A stretch of 58,905 nt of DNA from Saprospiraceae bacterium (GTDB lineage: Bacteria; Bacteroidota; Bacteroidia; Chitinophagales; Saprospiraceae). The stretch spans positions 1-58,905 of the forward strand of contig JADJYH010000044.1 in assembly GCA_016719855.1 (NCBI GenBank), in the 5' to 3' direction. Under the pieces are notes generated by a model. It was not told the origin of the DNA. It saw only the letters and a program-made list of their open reading frames with translations, and searched no databases. Made by a program: the position numbers and the translations under genes. Shown here in pieces: positions 36,307 to 45,884 of the stretch (the first letter of the stretch is position 1; the number at the start of each line of letters is the position of its first letter).

Positions 36307-37011
36307 TCATTCCTCTTTCATCATTAAATAAGCTGGGTTCCTATCTACATATATCAGCAAGCTTTTGAATAGCTTTTCTTCCTGCTCTTCTCTTGGAAGT
36401 TCCGTCAGTGTCTCCACCAGCAGCGGGTCGTCCTGGATCCAGGCCAGCAGATTGTTGACGGTGAAATCGGCGACCTCACCCGTCTGGAAATGCAGCATTT
36501 TCTCCACGATGACCTCCTCATCACGCACCACGTTGCCCTGCCGGAACGGCCTGCCGGTCAATGGGTTGTAAGCTGCCACCCGGATGGTCTTTTTTCGGTA
36601 GTCAGGATAGGTGAAAAAGCAAATCTTGCCACGCAGCTTGAGGGCAGCAAAATTGGGCAACTCACGGTTGATTTCGTTTTGGGGCACCCGAATGGAAGGC
36701 ACGCCGTCCAGGCAAATGGCCCAAATCGAATCAAGTAGGAGCGGCTGGTAGTTTTTCTTAAAAACAATGGCGTCCACTTGCGTCAGCGAAGTTTGTGGGT
36801 TGGTAAAATATTGCACCTCCAGCGAATCCAAGTCGAAGGCTGGTTGGTTCGATTGCAACTGCGCCATGTTGTAGTACACCCCATCGGCAAAGTGGAAGTT
36901 CTTCGTCAAAACCACTGAGTCCTGTCCGAACAGTGAAGTCCAGAAAAGGCCACAAAAAATTGCTGATATAAAAATTGATTTCCTATCCAAAACAATCAAA
37001 CAATTTAACAA
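36307..37011 (-). CDS. Secreted protein of unknown function in the gld cluster
   Basis: About 230 residues with a signal-type N-terminus (IFISAIFCGLFWTSLFGQ). The body is mostly beta-strand (FADGVYYNMAQLQSNQPAFD, YQPLLLDSIWAICLDGVPSI, IRVAAYNPLTGRPFRQGNVV). I do not recognise a family. The only start codons are TTG, the first of which lies inside an ATTGTT-type word repeat (36992-37020), so the true start is uncertain. It begins 11 bp after the gldA stop and is likely co-transcribed with it. Confidence 0.65.
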   Translation of the reverse strand: MLNCLIVLDRKSIFISAIFCGLFWTSLFGQDSVVLTKNFHFADGVYYNMAQLQSNQPAFDLDSLEVQYFTNPQTSLTQVDAIVFKKNYQPLLLDSIWAICLDGVPSIRVPQNEINRELPNFAALKLRGKICFFTYPDYRKKTIRVAAYNPLTGRPFRQGNVVRDEEVIVEKMLHFQTGEVADFTVNNLLAWIQDDPLLVETLTELPREEQEEKLFKSLLIYVDRNPAYLMMKEE

Positions 37012-37021
37012 TTCAACAATC

Positions 37022-37927
37022 TCACTTCGTCAATTCGGTAAACACGTCTTCCACACTCACCACTTCCTTGTGCATTTCGAGCAGCGTCAGTTGGTTGTCC
37101 ACTGAAAAACGGAAGATGTCGCCCCGAATGTCCTTGTTGGCATCCGCCACAATGTGCCAACGGTTGCCGCCCAGCGATTCGGTGCGCTTTACGTGGCGTA
37201 TCTGCTGGAGCTTGTTCGCCGAAACGTTTTGCTGGAACTCCACCGTGACCACCAGCTCGCCACCAATGCGGCTTTGCAAATGCCCGATGGTGTCGTTGGC
37301 CACGATTTTGCCCTTGTTGATGATGAGCACCCGGTCGCAGAGCGCCGTCACCTCCTGCATGATGTGCGTGCTGAAAATCACAGTCTTTTCCTTGCCCAAC
37401 TGCTTGATGACGCTTCGGATTTCGACCAACTGGTTGGGGTCGAGGCCGCTGGTCGGCTCGTCGAGGATGAGCACTTCGGGGTCGTGGAGCATGGCCTGCG
37501 CCAGCCCTACCCGCTGCCGATAACCTTTTGACAATGAGCTGATTAGCTTGTGCTGCTCGGTTCCAAGCCCTGTGAGTTCGACCATTTCGGCCACCCGACG
37601 CTCCAGATTGGGCACTTTGTGGAGACGGGCCACGAAGCCGAGGTACTCCCGCACGTACATGTCCTTGTACAGCGGGTTGTGCTCGGGCAGGTAGCCGATT
37701 CGGCGGCGCACCTCCATCGGGTCGGCCTCCACGTCGAAGCCACAAACCTCGGCCTTGCCCTCCGTCTGCGGGATGAAACAGGTTAGTATTTTCATCGTGG
37801 TGCTTTTCCCGGCGCCGTTGGGCCCGAGGAAGCCAAGCACCTCGCCTTTTTTTGCCTCAAAACTGACGTCGTTGACGGCCTTCTGCAAGCCGTAGGTCTT
37901 GGTCAGGTGTTGTACTTTTACTGACAC
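37022..37927 (-). CDS. gldA: Gliding-motility ABC transporter ATPase GldA
   Basis: The nucleotide-binding subunit of about 301 residues has Walker A LGPNGAGKST, signature SLSKGYRQRVGLAQAM, Walker B VLILDEPTSGLDP and H-loop VIFSTHIM, with a C-terminal GldA-type extension (KLQQIRHVKRTESLGGNRWH). I choose the GTG at 37927 (VSVKVQHLTKTYGLQKAVND). The frame stays open for another 59 codons upstream, but those translate the GCGGATT word repeat and are not part of the family. It energises the GldFG complex needed for gliding. Confidence 0.9.
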   Translation of the reverse strand: MSVKVQHLTKTYGLQKAVNDVSFEAKKGEVLGFLGPNGAGKSTTMKILTCFIPQTEGKAEVCGFDVEADPMEVRRRIGYLPEHNPLYKDMYVREYLGFVARLHKVPNLERRVAEMVELTGLGTEQHKLISSLSKGYRQRVGLAQAMLHDPEVLILDEPTSGLDPNQLVEIRSVIKQLGKEKTVIFSTHIMQEVTALCDRVLIINKGKIVANDTIGHLQSRIGGELVVTVEFQQNVSANKLQQIRHVKRTESLGGNRWHIVADANKDIRGDIFRFSVDNQLTLLEMHKEVVSVEDVFTELTK

Positions 37928-37933
37928 GGGTAA

Positions 37934-38092
37934 TTGATTTCGGATTTGCGATTGCGGATTGCGGATTGCGAGCATCGGATTATTGGCGAGCCTATCGAAC
38001 GCAACATTAGCCCCCCAATTGACAGGAACACTGTTTGCAGTTCGCAGCTGCCCAATCCGAAATCCGCAATCCGCAATCCGCAATCGAACGGC
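37934..38092. repeat. Inverted heptamer-word repeat upstream of gldA
   Basis: Copies of GCGGATT run through 37936-37972 and the complementary CAATCCG/AATCCGC words through 38051-38085, giving two arms able to pair over a 78-bp loop. Similar word repeats lie at other gene borders of this window. The rest of 38093-38382, before the subtilase, shows no gene. Confidence 0.75.
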
Positions 38093-38382
38093 AAAGCTAC
38101 TCAACGGGGTCGAGGGTCAAAACTTGTATTTGCGCTGCCGCAAATTTCACAAAGTGGGGCAAAGCAGGTAGCGGGTTGGTCTGCCGTCGAACTTTGGTCG
38201 TGTGGCCGCACAAATCTGGTTTACGACACTAGAAATAACTTGGCAAGCAACTATCTTTGACCCAAGTACAGCCTCACTTACACGGGTTTCCCGTCAACCA
38301 TTTTCTGCAAAATCCATTTAACACCGGAAAATTCCCGAAGGGGCTACTCCAAACAGATAAAACATTGTAAATCCTGTTAGTT

Positions 38383-41110
38383 ATGCGTCTATTTTACACC
38401 TTGTTGATTTTCAGCATTTTACAAGCGCCTTCTTTTCTGGCTGCGCAAAATGCAAACCCTGAAAAAGTGGCCAAGAAACTCCTCGAAGCACTGGCCGAAG
38501 CACCCGAAGCCTATCATTCCGTTCACCTCGTCCTGTCCGACCGGGTTGACCTTGAAGCCTTGGACGCCGAGCTTACCGCCCAACGAGCGCTACCAGAGCA
38601 GCGCTCCGAGTCCGTCATTTTGGCATTGAAAAACAAGGCAGCCGAAACACAGGGCAGCCTTTTGTCCCAAATAAAAAACTCGACCCAAGCGAAACCCGGC
38701 TCGGTGCGCAGCTTCTGGGTGGCAAATGCCATCGTTGCGGAGCTAAAAAGCGAGCTGATTGCCGAACTGAGCAACCGACCCGACGTGGAATGGATTGGCA
38801 TCAATGCCGAGCCGCAACTGGAGGCGTTCACCGTGAACCCCGCCCCGCCAGTTGTTTCCCCGAATGGCCACGAAATCGGACTGAGCGTCATCGGTGCGCC
38901 AGCCATGTGGGCGATGGGCTACACGGGCTACGGACAAATTGCCCTGACCAACGACACGGGCGTGGACCCCGACAGACCAGCGCTCAATACCAGCTATCGC
39001 GGCAATATGGTGCCAGCGGAGCAAGCCTTTTTTGATTACAATGCCCAATCCCAAGCCCAAATACCTGGGGTGGACGCCTTTGATTGCCAATACCACGGCA
39101 CACATGTGACTGGCACCATCGTTGGTTTGGACAGACTCAGCAACGACACCATCGGTGTCGCCTTTAACGCCCAATGGATGGGTGCCGCCTCCATCGTTTG
39201 CAACGGCGGAACAGCGCACCTACTGGCCACCTTCCAGTGGTCAATAGATCCTGACGGCAACCCAGCCACTTCGGACGACATGCCCGACGTCATCAACAAC
39301 TCGTGGTACGACCCAGGGCTGGACACGATTGACTGTTTCAGCGTGTACGTGCCGCTGCTGGAAGCGATGGAAGCTGCAGGTACCGCTGTGGTGTTTTCGG
39401 CGGGGAATGAAGGCCCCAGCCCGGCCACCATCACCCCACCCCACAACGTGAACCTGAACCTCGTCAACTCCTTCACCGTTGGGGCGCTCAACGGCAATTC
39501 GTCAACCTTGCCCATCGCAGGTTTTTCAAGCCGGGGGCCATCGCACTGCGTGGCCACGGACAGTTCGCTCATCATCAAGCCCGAAGTATCAGCACCGGGC
39601 GTGGATGTTCGTTCCTGTCTGCCCACGGGATATGGACTTTTGAGCGGCACTTCAATGGCCTCACCGCACGTGTCCGGTGCAATTTGCCTGCTGAAGGAAG
39701 CCTTCCCGTACCTGCCAGGAAAGGAGTTAAAACTGGCACTGTACTACACAGCCATTGACCTCGGCGATCTGGGCGAGGACAATGTTTACGGCATGGGCGT
39801 CATCAATTTGCCAGCGGCGTTCGACTACCTCGTGGCACAGGGCAACGTCCCCGCCTCCCCGCATGTGGACAACGATGTATTTGTGGTGGATTTGCAAATG
39901 CCAACTACGACTTGCGAAGCGGAAATTTCACCCATGATTTTGACGGTGGAAAACGGCGGGGCAACACCGTTGACCTCATTTGGAATCAAGTACGTGGCTG
40001 GTGGAAGTTCCTACACCCTCGGCTGGGTTGGCAATCTGGCACAAACCGAGCGCACTCAAATCCAACTGCCGACCTTAGCAGTTACCCCCGGCAACTACCG
40101 CTTCCGGGTTACGTTGCTGAACCCGAACGGTGTGGCCGATGAGCGGCCATTGAACAATACCATCGAAAAAAACGTGGAGGTGCTATCCCGTGAGCGCTTG
40201 CAAATACAGCCAGAAGGCACTGCCATTGCCTGTGAGGGTGCTTCGGTGCTGCTGCGGGCGGAATACGACGGCCCCGGCTACGCCGTAGTGAATTGGTACG
40301 ACCAACCGTTTGGCGGAACGCCGCTGAACCAAGGCATGGTGTTCACGACCCAGCCATTGGCGCAAGCCGATACGTTTTACGCCGAGGCCGTTTATATCCT
40401 TCCCGTTGGCCTTCCCGACAAGAACACTGCTCCGAGCGAGCTGCTCGAAGACGAGGAAGTGGGGTTGGTTTTCGATGCTGCAAGACCATTCAAGCTGAAA
40501 TCCGTCAAGGTTTTTGCGGAGCAAACAGGCCTGCGCCAGCTATTATTGCTCGATGACGAAGGCGAAGAACTGGAGCACAGCGTGGTGAACATTCAGCGCA
40601 TCCGCAGACAGCATTGACCTGACTGACAACCAGCCGGTGCAGTTCACCAACACCAGCACCGACAACGTGGCCAGCTTCGACTGGAATTTCGGCGACGGCG
40701 CAAGCAGCTCCGAGGAAAGCCCCGCCCACACTTTCACAGACCCCGGCATCTACGTGGTGAGCCTGGCCATCACCAGTCTCGACGGGTGCTCGGCCTTTGC
40801 ACTAGATACCATCGAAGTGACCAACAACGGCCTCAGCATTGCCGACCCGGGTCGGGCACTGCCGGAAAACATTGCCGTTTACCCGAACCCTGCCAGCCAA
40901 TCGGTGAACATCCAGCTCGACTTGCACGCTGCGAAAATGGTGGAGCTGCACCTCGCCGATATGACGGGCAAGCTGGTCCGCACAAAATCGTTGCTTGCTT
41001 CGCAAAGGGACTTGTTGCAACTTGACATCGCCGAACTTGCAACCGGGGTTTATTTCCTTTCAGTGAAAATGGAGGGGGAAAGTTCGATTTGGAAGGTGGT
41101 GAAGATTTAG
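38383..41110 (+). CDS. T9SS-exported subtilisin-like serine protease with PKD domain, broken near 40600
   Basis: The ATG at 38383 starts a signal peptide (LLIFSILQAPSFLAAQ) and a prodomain. The S8 catalytic triad is intact: Asp in LTNDTGVDPDRP, His in CQYHGTHVTGTI, Ser in LSGTSMASPHVSG. CARDB-like and Ig-like domains follow (~500-740). After a frame change at about 40592, a PKD domain (FDWNFGDGASSSEESPAHTF) and a type A sorting domain (NIAVYPNPASQSVNIQL...GVYFLSVKMEG) end at 41110. The sequence jumps from LEHSVVNI to FSASADSIDLTDNQPVQFTN, leaving out what would be the rest of a beta-domain. So a real deletion of some tens of residues, besides a base-level error, is likely. The protease would be surface-exposed. 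Confidence 0.85.
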
Positions 41111-41158
41111 AGAGTGAGGGGATGAGAGCGTGAGAGAGTGAGAGAAAATTTGGTCGAA

Positions 41159-42130
41159 ATGAAACGAAACGTCCTGCTTTTGTTGGTGATTTGGGCAGTT
41201 TGCACTCCGGGCTTGCGGGCTGCCGAACCTGTGCGAGTATTGACTGGGGTTTACCTGATGAACCTCTACGACCTCAACCTGGACGAGAACAGTTTTTATG
41301 CAGACTTCTACGTCTGGTTCAAATGGAAGGGCGAGATTGACCCCACTGGCATCGAGTTCGTGAACATGGTGGAGAAATGGGGCATGACGCAAGAGCCTTT
41401 CGAAGACACCATCATCACGCTGGAAGGTGGCTGGAATTATCAAGGATTTCGGGTGGAGGGGCGGTTCTTTCACCCGTTCGAGTTGGAGCGGTTTCCGCTG
41501 GACAAACACCAACTTGACATCCATCTCGAACACCCAGACTTCCCATCGGATGCCTTGCAATTTGTGAAGGACACCACATCCGCTCCCGTTTATTATCGCC
41601 CTGAACTGATGCTTGCTGGTTGGGATTTGCTTGGCGCAAAATTGTTGTCCCAAACCCACAACTACAGAACCGATTTCGGCAACCCGGACTATCCTGCCAC
41701 CAACTTCTCGGACTTTGTCTTTCGTTTCACCATCACACGACCAGTTAGTTATTTTGTGCTGAAACTGCTGCTGCCACTGACCATCGTCATCATGGCGGCA
41801 TTGGGTGCCCTGCTGTTTTTCCCCAGTTACGTGGATGCCCGGATTAGCTTGCCCGTGGGCAGCCTGCTCACTGCAGTCTTCCTCCAGCAAAGCTACTCGG
41901 ACGCCCTGCCCGACGTGGGCTACATGGTGCTGATGGACAAGATTTACCTGCTGGCATACGGGTTGATTGCAGCAGTGATGTTCGAACTCATTCTGACTGG
42001 AAACAAACTCCAGATTTTCAAGAAAAAAGAACTGGACCTGAATCGCCTGAAAAGCAGGGAACGAAAAATGGCGGCCTTATTTGCCAGCATATACTTGTTG
42101 GGCATTATCCTGCTGGTGTCGTTTGCTTAA
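41159..42130 (+). CDS. Bacterial pentameric ligand-gated ion channel homologue
   Basis: I start at ATG 41159 (MKRNVLLLLVIWAVCTPGLRA, a signal peptide). Residues ~25-210 form the extracellular beta-sandwich: GVYLMNLYDLNLDENSFYAD, FYVWFKWKG, and ELERFPLDKHQLDIHLEHPD, the FPxDxxxLxLxL loop of the superfamily. Four helices follow: M1 (PVSYFVLKLLLPLTIVIMAA), M2 (ISLPVGSLLTAVFLQQSYSD), M3 (VLMDKIYLLAYGLIAAVMFE) and M4 (FASIYLLGIILLVSFA), separated by a short basic M3-M4 loop. The eukaryotic Cys-loop cysteines are absent, as in GLIC and ELIC. The total of 323 residues is normal for prokaryotic members. Ligand and ion are unknown. It follows the subtilase by 48 bp. Confidence 0.88.
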   Translation: MKRNVLLLLVIWAVCTPGLRAAEPVRVLTGVYLMNLYDLNLDENSFYADFYVWFKWKGEIDPTGIEFVNMVEKWGMTQEPFEDTIITLEGGWNYQGFRVEGRFFHPFELERFPLDKHQLDIHLEHPDFPSDALQFVKDTTSAPVYYRPELMLAGWDLLGAKLLSQTHNYRTDFGNPDYPATNFSDFVFRFTITRPVSYFVLKLLLPLTIVIMAALGALLFFPSYVDARISLPVGSLLTAVFLQQSYSDALPDVGYMVLMDKIYLLAYGLIAAVMFELILTGNKLQIFKKKELDLNRLKSRERKMAALFASIYLLGIILLVSFA

Positions 42131-42142
42131 AGCTGACAGCCC

Positions 42143-42150
42143 TACATTTG
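42143..42150 (+). promoter_or_regulatory. Candidate -7 promoter element before the OmpA-like lipoprotein gene
   Basis: TACATTTG fits TAnnTTTG; TTTG lies 17 bp upstream (42122-42125), slightly closer than usual. Confidence 0.4.
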
Positions 42151-42213
42151 CTGTCCTCCAAAACTAATTTTTCAGTTATGAAGCTAAAAATTCATCGAAT
42201 ATAACCTAAACTT

Positions 42214-42843
42214 TTGCAGCCCTATTTTACAGGGAATTTGCTCCTGGCAATTATTTCGGTTGCCTGTCTTAACTTTGGATGTGGTGAAGAATCAAAGCCG
42301 GTTCCAGTTGCTGAGACGAAAGCCGTGACCGACACTGTTGGCAAAACAAGCGAGGAGACCCCTTCATCGCCAACCAAAGTTGAACCGGTTTCAGGCCCTA
42401 CCATTACCAAAAAAATGGCTTGTGGCGTTACCGTCAAGGTGCATGAAAACGGGATGGAAGCCAAACTCTTGGCTATTTTGGAAGACAAATCCAGTAAGGC
42501 AAATCAAAGTGCATGGATTGATTTTGACCAAATTGCTTTTGAGGATGGCAAGCCCAACCTCATCATGTCCTCCTCGGCGAACCAAATGGTCACCCTTTCC
42601 CAAATCATCAAATGCTTTCCAAGTTCAAGGTTGAAAATTGGGATAAACCCAAAAAGTGAGGCAGGCAAAGCAGCATACACCAAGCTTGCTGCGGAACGCA
42701 TCATTGCTGTCAAAGCTACCCTGATAGGCCTTGGCGTAACGGGAGCAAACATAGAATCCGAAGTATTTCAAATTCAAAACCCAAGCAACGGGGCAGGAAA
42801 TACTTCGACTCAACGTCTCGCCCTACAAGTTTTGGCAAAGTGA
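42214..42843 (+). CDS. Lipoprotein with a C-terminal OmpA-like domain
   Basis: About 209 residues. A hydrophobic start (NLLLAIISVACLNFGC) ends in a lipobox Cys, then comes a Pro/Thr/Glu-rich linker. Residues ~100-209 follow the OmpA peptidoglycan-binding pattern in weak form: WIDFDQIAFEDGKPNL, LSQIIKCFPSSRLKIGINPK, LAAERIIAVKATLIGLGVTG, IESEVFQIQNPSN. The usual Asp and Arg that bind diaminopimelate are not obvious, so wall binding is uncertain. The only start codon in frame is TTG (42214), and a small frameshift at the start is possible. The gene converges on the DUF3299-like gene with a 10-bp gap. Confidence 0.65.
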   Translation: MQPYFTGNLLLAIISVACLNFGCGEESKPVPVAETKAVTDTVGKTSEETPSSPTKVEPVSGPTITKKMACGVTVKVHENGMEAKLLAILEDKSSKANQSAWIDFDQIAFEDGKPNLIMSSSANQMVTLSQIIKCFPSSRLKIGINPKSEAGKAAYTKLAAERIIAVKATLIGLGVTGANIESEVFQIQNPSNGAGNTSTQRLALQVLAK

Positions 42844-42853
42844 GCATACAAGC

Positions 42854-43294
42854 TCACAAATCCATCAACGCCGCTTCTTCCATGATAAAAATCAGCCGAT
42901 CAGGGTCATCCTCGTTCAGTTTGAGTTTGCCCTTGAACACATACGGCCTGTCAATCTTGTAATCCTTCAGCGGCTTTTTCATGATGACCTCTGCCACGGT
43001 GGCCAGCCCCGCTTTCCCGCAGAAAAAACACTGGCTGTAAGTGAACTTGGACAAAATCAGACCCGAATAACCCGGTGCATCGGCGGTGGGGATGATATAG
43101 CCCGAGAGCATTACCTCCTTGCCCTCCCACTGTTTGATGCTGTCGAAGTTCTTTGGCCAAGGCATGAACATACCGTAGGTCTTGAAGAACTTCTTGCCAA
43201 ACTCGACCTGCTCGAAGAGCGTCCAGCCGTTTTGGGTTTGGGAAAAAAGTGCCGTGCTCAAAAAGATTGTGGCAAATAATAGCTTGATTTTCAT
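42854..43294 (-). CDS. Secreted DUF3299-like protein
   Basis: The 146-residue protein has a signal peptide (IKLLFATIFLSTALFSQ). The mature part includes WEGKEVMLSGYIIPTADAPG and FTYSQCFFCGKAGLATVAEV, the C-x-x-C-G arrangement seen in DUF3299 and related periplasmic proteins, and ends RLIFIMEEAALMDL. The two Cys could bind a metal or form a disulfide. It follows the first M1 peptidase gene on the same strand by 25 bp and may be in one transcript with it. Confidence 0.6.
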   Translation of the reverse strand: MKIKLLFATIFLSTALFSQTQNGWTLFEQVEFGKKFFKTYGMFMPWPKNFDSIKQWEGKEVMLSGYIIPTADAPGYSGLILSKFTYSQCFFCGKAGLATVAEVIMKKPLKDYKIDRPYVFKGKLKLNEDDPDRLIFIMEEAALMDL

Positions 43295-43319
43295 ACCATT
43301 TCAAATTTGAGTTGGTCAA

Positions 43320-45645
43320 TTACGGCTTCACCCTCGCCTTCTGCATTGGGTTCTTTACCTGCTCCTCCTTGTTCTTCTTGTACACCTGTATCAGCTTTGG
43401 CGCAGCAGGTATTGGCCTCGTGTTGTTCTTTTCATCAATATCCGCCGTCTCCCGGTACGGGTCGAGCTTCACGGACTTCACAGGCTGGTCCTTCACAAAC
43501 ACTTTGGTCACGGCGTTCTCGTTCTTCCGCCACACCTCGGCGGGGATGCGCTCAACTTCCTTCGTGCCGTCGGCGAACGTCCATTCGAGGATGATGGGCA
43601 TCACCATGCCGCCCTTGTTCGTAAAGCGGAGTTCATAGTAGTTTCTTCCCGAATTTTTTCTCCTTTTCCTTTTTGTCAAACACCTCATCGTACAACACCA
43701 TTTTTTGGGTCAAAATCGAGTGGGCGGTTTCCCAAGGCTTGTAAGTCGTGTAGAAGTCCACGAGGTCGGGGTCGGTCTCCACGGCAAATTGCATCCCACT
43801 CTCCCGGTTGCGGATTTTGGAAATGTCCTGAAAAGGTGCCTCAAATTTTTCAGTGTTGGTGAGCGTCTGGGGTTGCGGGTTGTTTTCTATATCCACTTTC
43901 AGCCATGCGATGCTGTCCAGCGAGATGTCCACCGGTTCGATTTCATAGAACCAGCCCCGCCAAAACCAGTCGAGGTCAACGCCGCTGGCATCTTCCATCG
44001 TGCGGAAAAAGTCGGCGGGCGAAGGATGCTTGAAGGCCCAACGCTGGCAGTATTCCTTGAACGCCGCATCAAAAAGCTCCCGGCCCATGATGGTTTCCCG
44101 CAGGATGGTCAGCCCAGCGGCAGGTTTTGCGTAAGCGTTCAACCCAAACTCCACGATATTGTCGCTGTTGGTCATGATGGGTTCGAGTTGGTCCTTGGGC
44201 GAGGACATGTACGGCACGATGGTGGGTGCCGGCCCACGTCGCAGGTCCCAATTGTTATCGAACTCGGCCTGTGCCAGCGTCTGGATGAAGGTGTTCAGTC
44301 CCTCGTCCATCCACGACCATTGGCGCTCGTCGGAGTTGATGATCATGGGGAAATAGTTGTGCCCCACCTCGTGGATGATGACGCCGATGGCCCCGAGTTT
44401 GTTGCCTTCGGTGTAGGTCCCGTCCTCCTCTGCCCGCCCGAAATTGAAGCAAATCATCGGATACTCCATGCCGCTTTGTGCCTCCACGCTGATGGCGATG
44501 GGGTACGGGTACGGGATGGAATATTGCGAGTAAGTTTTGAGCGTGTGCGCCACTGCACGGGTCGAGTAGCGGCTGTAAATCGGGTAGGCTTCTTTGCCGT
44601 AATAGCTCATGCACATCGCCTTTTTTCCGTTTTCGTTGAAATGCGGCATGGCGTCCCAAACGAACTTGCGACTGGCGCCCCAAGCGAAGTCCCGCACGTT
44701 TTCAGCCTTGTAGTGCCATGTTTTCAGCTTTTTGCTGTGTTTGCTGGACTCGTTTTTCTTCGCCTCGTCCAGTGTCACGATTTCCACGGGGTCGGTGGCG
44801 GACTGCGCCTTTTGCCAGCGGCTCAGTTGCTCCTTCGTGAGCATTTGGTCATAGTTCTGGCACTCACCCGTGGAGGCAACCATGTAGTCGTCGGGCAGGG
44901 TCATTTTCACCTCAAAATCGCCGAAGGTGAGCGCAAACTCGCCCCGTCCGGTGAACTGCTTGTTCTGCCAGCCCGTCACGTCGCTGTACACGCAAAGCCT
45001 TGGATACCATTGGCTTATGGTGAAAATATAGTTGCCGTCCTTCTCGAAATACTCGTAGCCGCCCCGCCCACGTGGGCCTTTGATGCGATCCGCGATTTTA
45101 TAATTCCACTTCACGTTGAAGCTGAACGATTCGCCGGAGAGCAGTTTCTTTGGCAAGTCCACCTTCATCATCGTCTGGTTGATGGTGTACTTCAACGGCT
45201 TGCCGCTGGCGTCCGTGATAGCCTCGATGTTGTGGCCGTATTGCGTCAAATCCTTCCACTGTTCCAGCATGTCCAATGCCTGCGCATCCATCACCTGCTC
45301 CACGGTACTGCCGTTGAAATGGTGTAGGTCGTTGTGGCCTTGGTGCTGGTTTTCGTCGAGTTGGAGCCAGAGGTAGCCCAGCGTGTGCGGCGATTGGTTG
45401 TGGTAGGTGATTTGTTCCGTACCGCTCAGGCGCTGGTTTTCGGTGTCCAGCGTGCAGTCAATTTTATAGTCGCAACGCTGCTGCCAGTATTCCGGGCCGG
45501 GCGCACCGTCCACGCCCCGGTAGGGCGTCGGGTCGGGCAGCACGTATTCGAGTTGCTCGAACTTGTTGCCGTGGTTGGAGGTGGATTGGGCAGTGATTGT
45601 GCCAGCGAAAAGAAGGGATGTGAGGAGGGAAATGATGTATTTCAT
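43320..45645 (-). CDS. M1 family zinc aminopeptidase-like protein (paralogue 1), one frameshift
   Basis: About 775 residues with a signal peptide (ISLLTSLLFAGTITAQ). The N-terminal beta-domain (RLSGTEQITYHNQSPHTLGY) is of the M1 type. The catalytic site is VIIHEVGHNYFPM (HExxH), with the third ligand Glu in SWMDEGLNTF. A substrate-binding Glu-rich loop (SGMEYPMICFNFGR) corresponds to the GxMEN motif. The C-terminal beta-domain (NYYELRFTNKGGMVMPIILE, ADGTKEVERIPAEVWRKNEN) is in a second frame; removing one A opposite the TTT at 43642-43644 joins them (FGKNYYELRF). It is a periplasmic or exported peptidase. Paralogue 2 lies 1.3 kb away in the same direction. Confidence 0.9.
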
Positions 45646-45646
45646 G

Positions 45647-45844
45647 TCAGGAGAAGTTATGGTTATTTTGAAACCGATTTTTTTCCTTTATTTGGTGTAA
45701 AAAGAAGTTGGCGTTTCTTCTTTTCCAATACTTTGTCAAGTGCTCGAATTAATTTTTCTAATGTCCGGTATCCAATTTGCTCAACCTCGAAATTAAGTCG
45801 TCAAAGCTAACTTTTACTCCATTGTCAAACTCAATGTATTCCAT
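45647..45844 (-). CDS. Small helical protein, one frameshift
   Basis: From ATG 45844: MEYIEFDNGVKVSFDDLISR, then LSKLDTG. After a one-base shift near 45768 it continues TLEKLIRALDKVLEKKKRQL to a stop at 45647. The ~65-residue product would be an amphipathic helix pair. No family is recognised. It lies between the HupE/UreJ-DUF6702 and M1 genes on their strand. Confidence 0.35.
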
Positions 45845-45884
45845 AAGTTCATTTTTTATTCAAAACTAAGATAAGTACAGCGCA

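Noticed and set aside
43705..45327. 540-codon frame on the plus strand across M1 paralogue 1, and a similar one at 47018-48106
   Set aside because: Both are antisense shadows of the catalytic M1 genes, and their parallel occurrence reflects the paralogy of the real genes.
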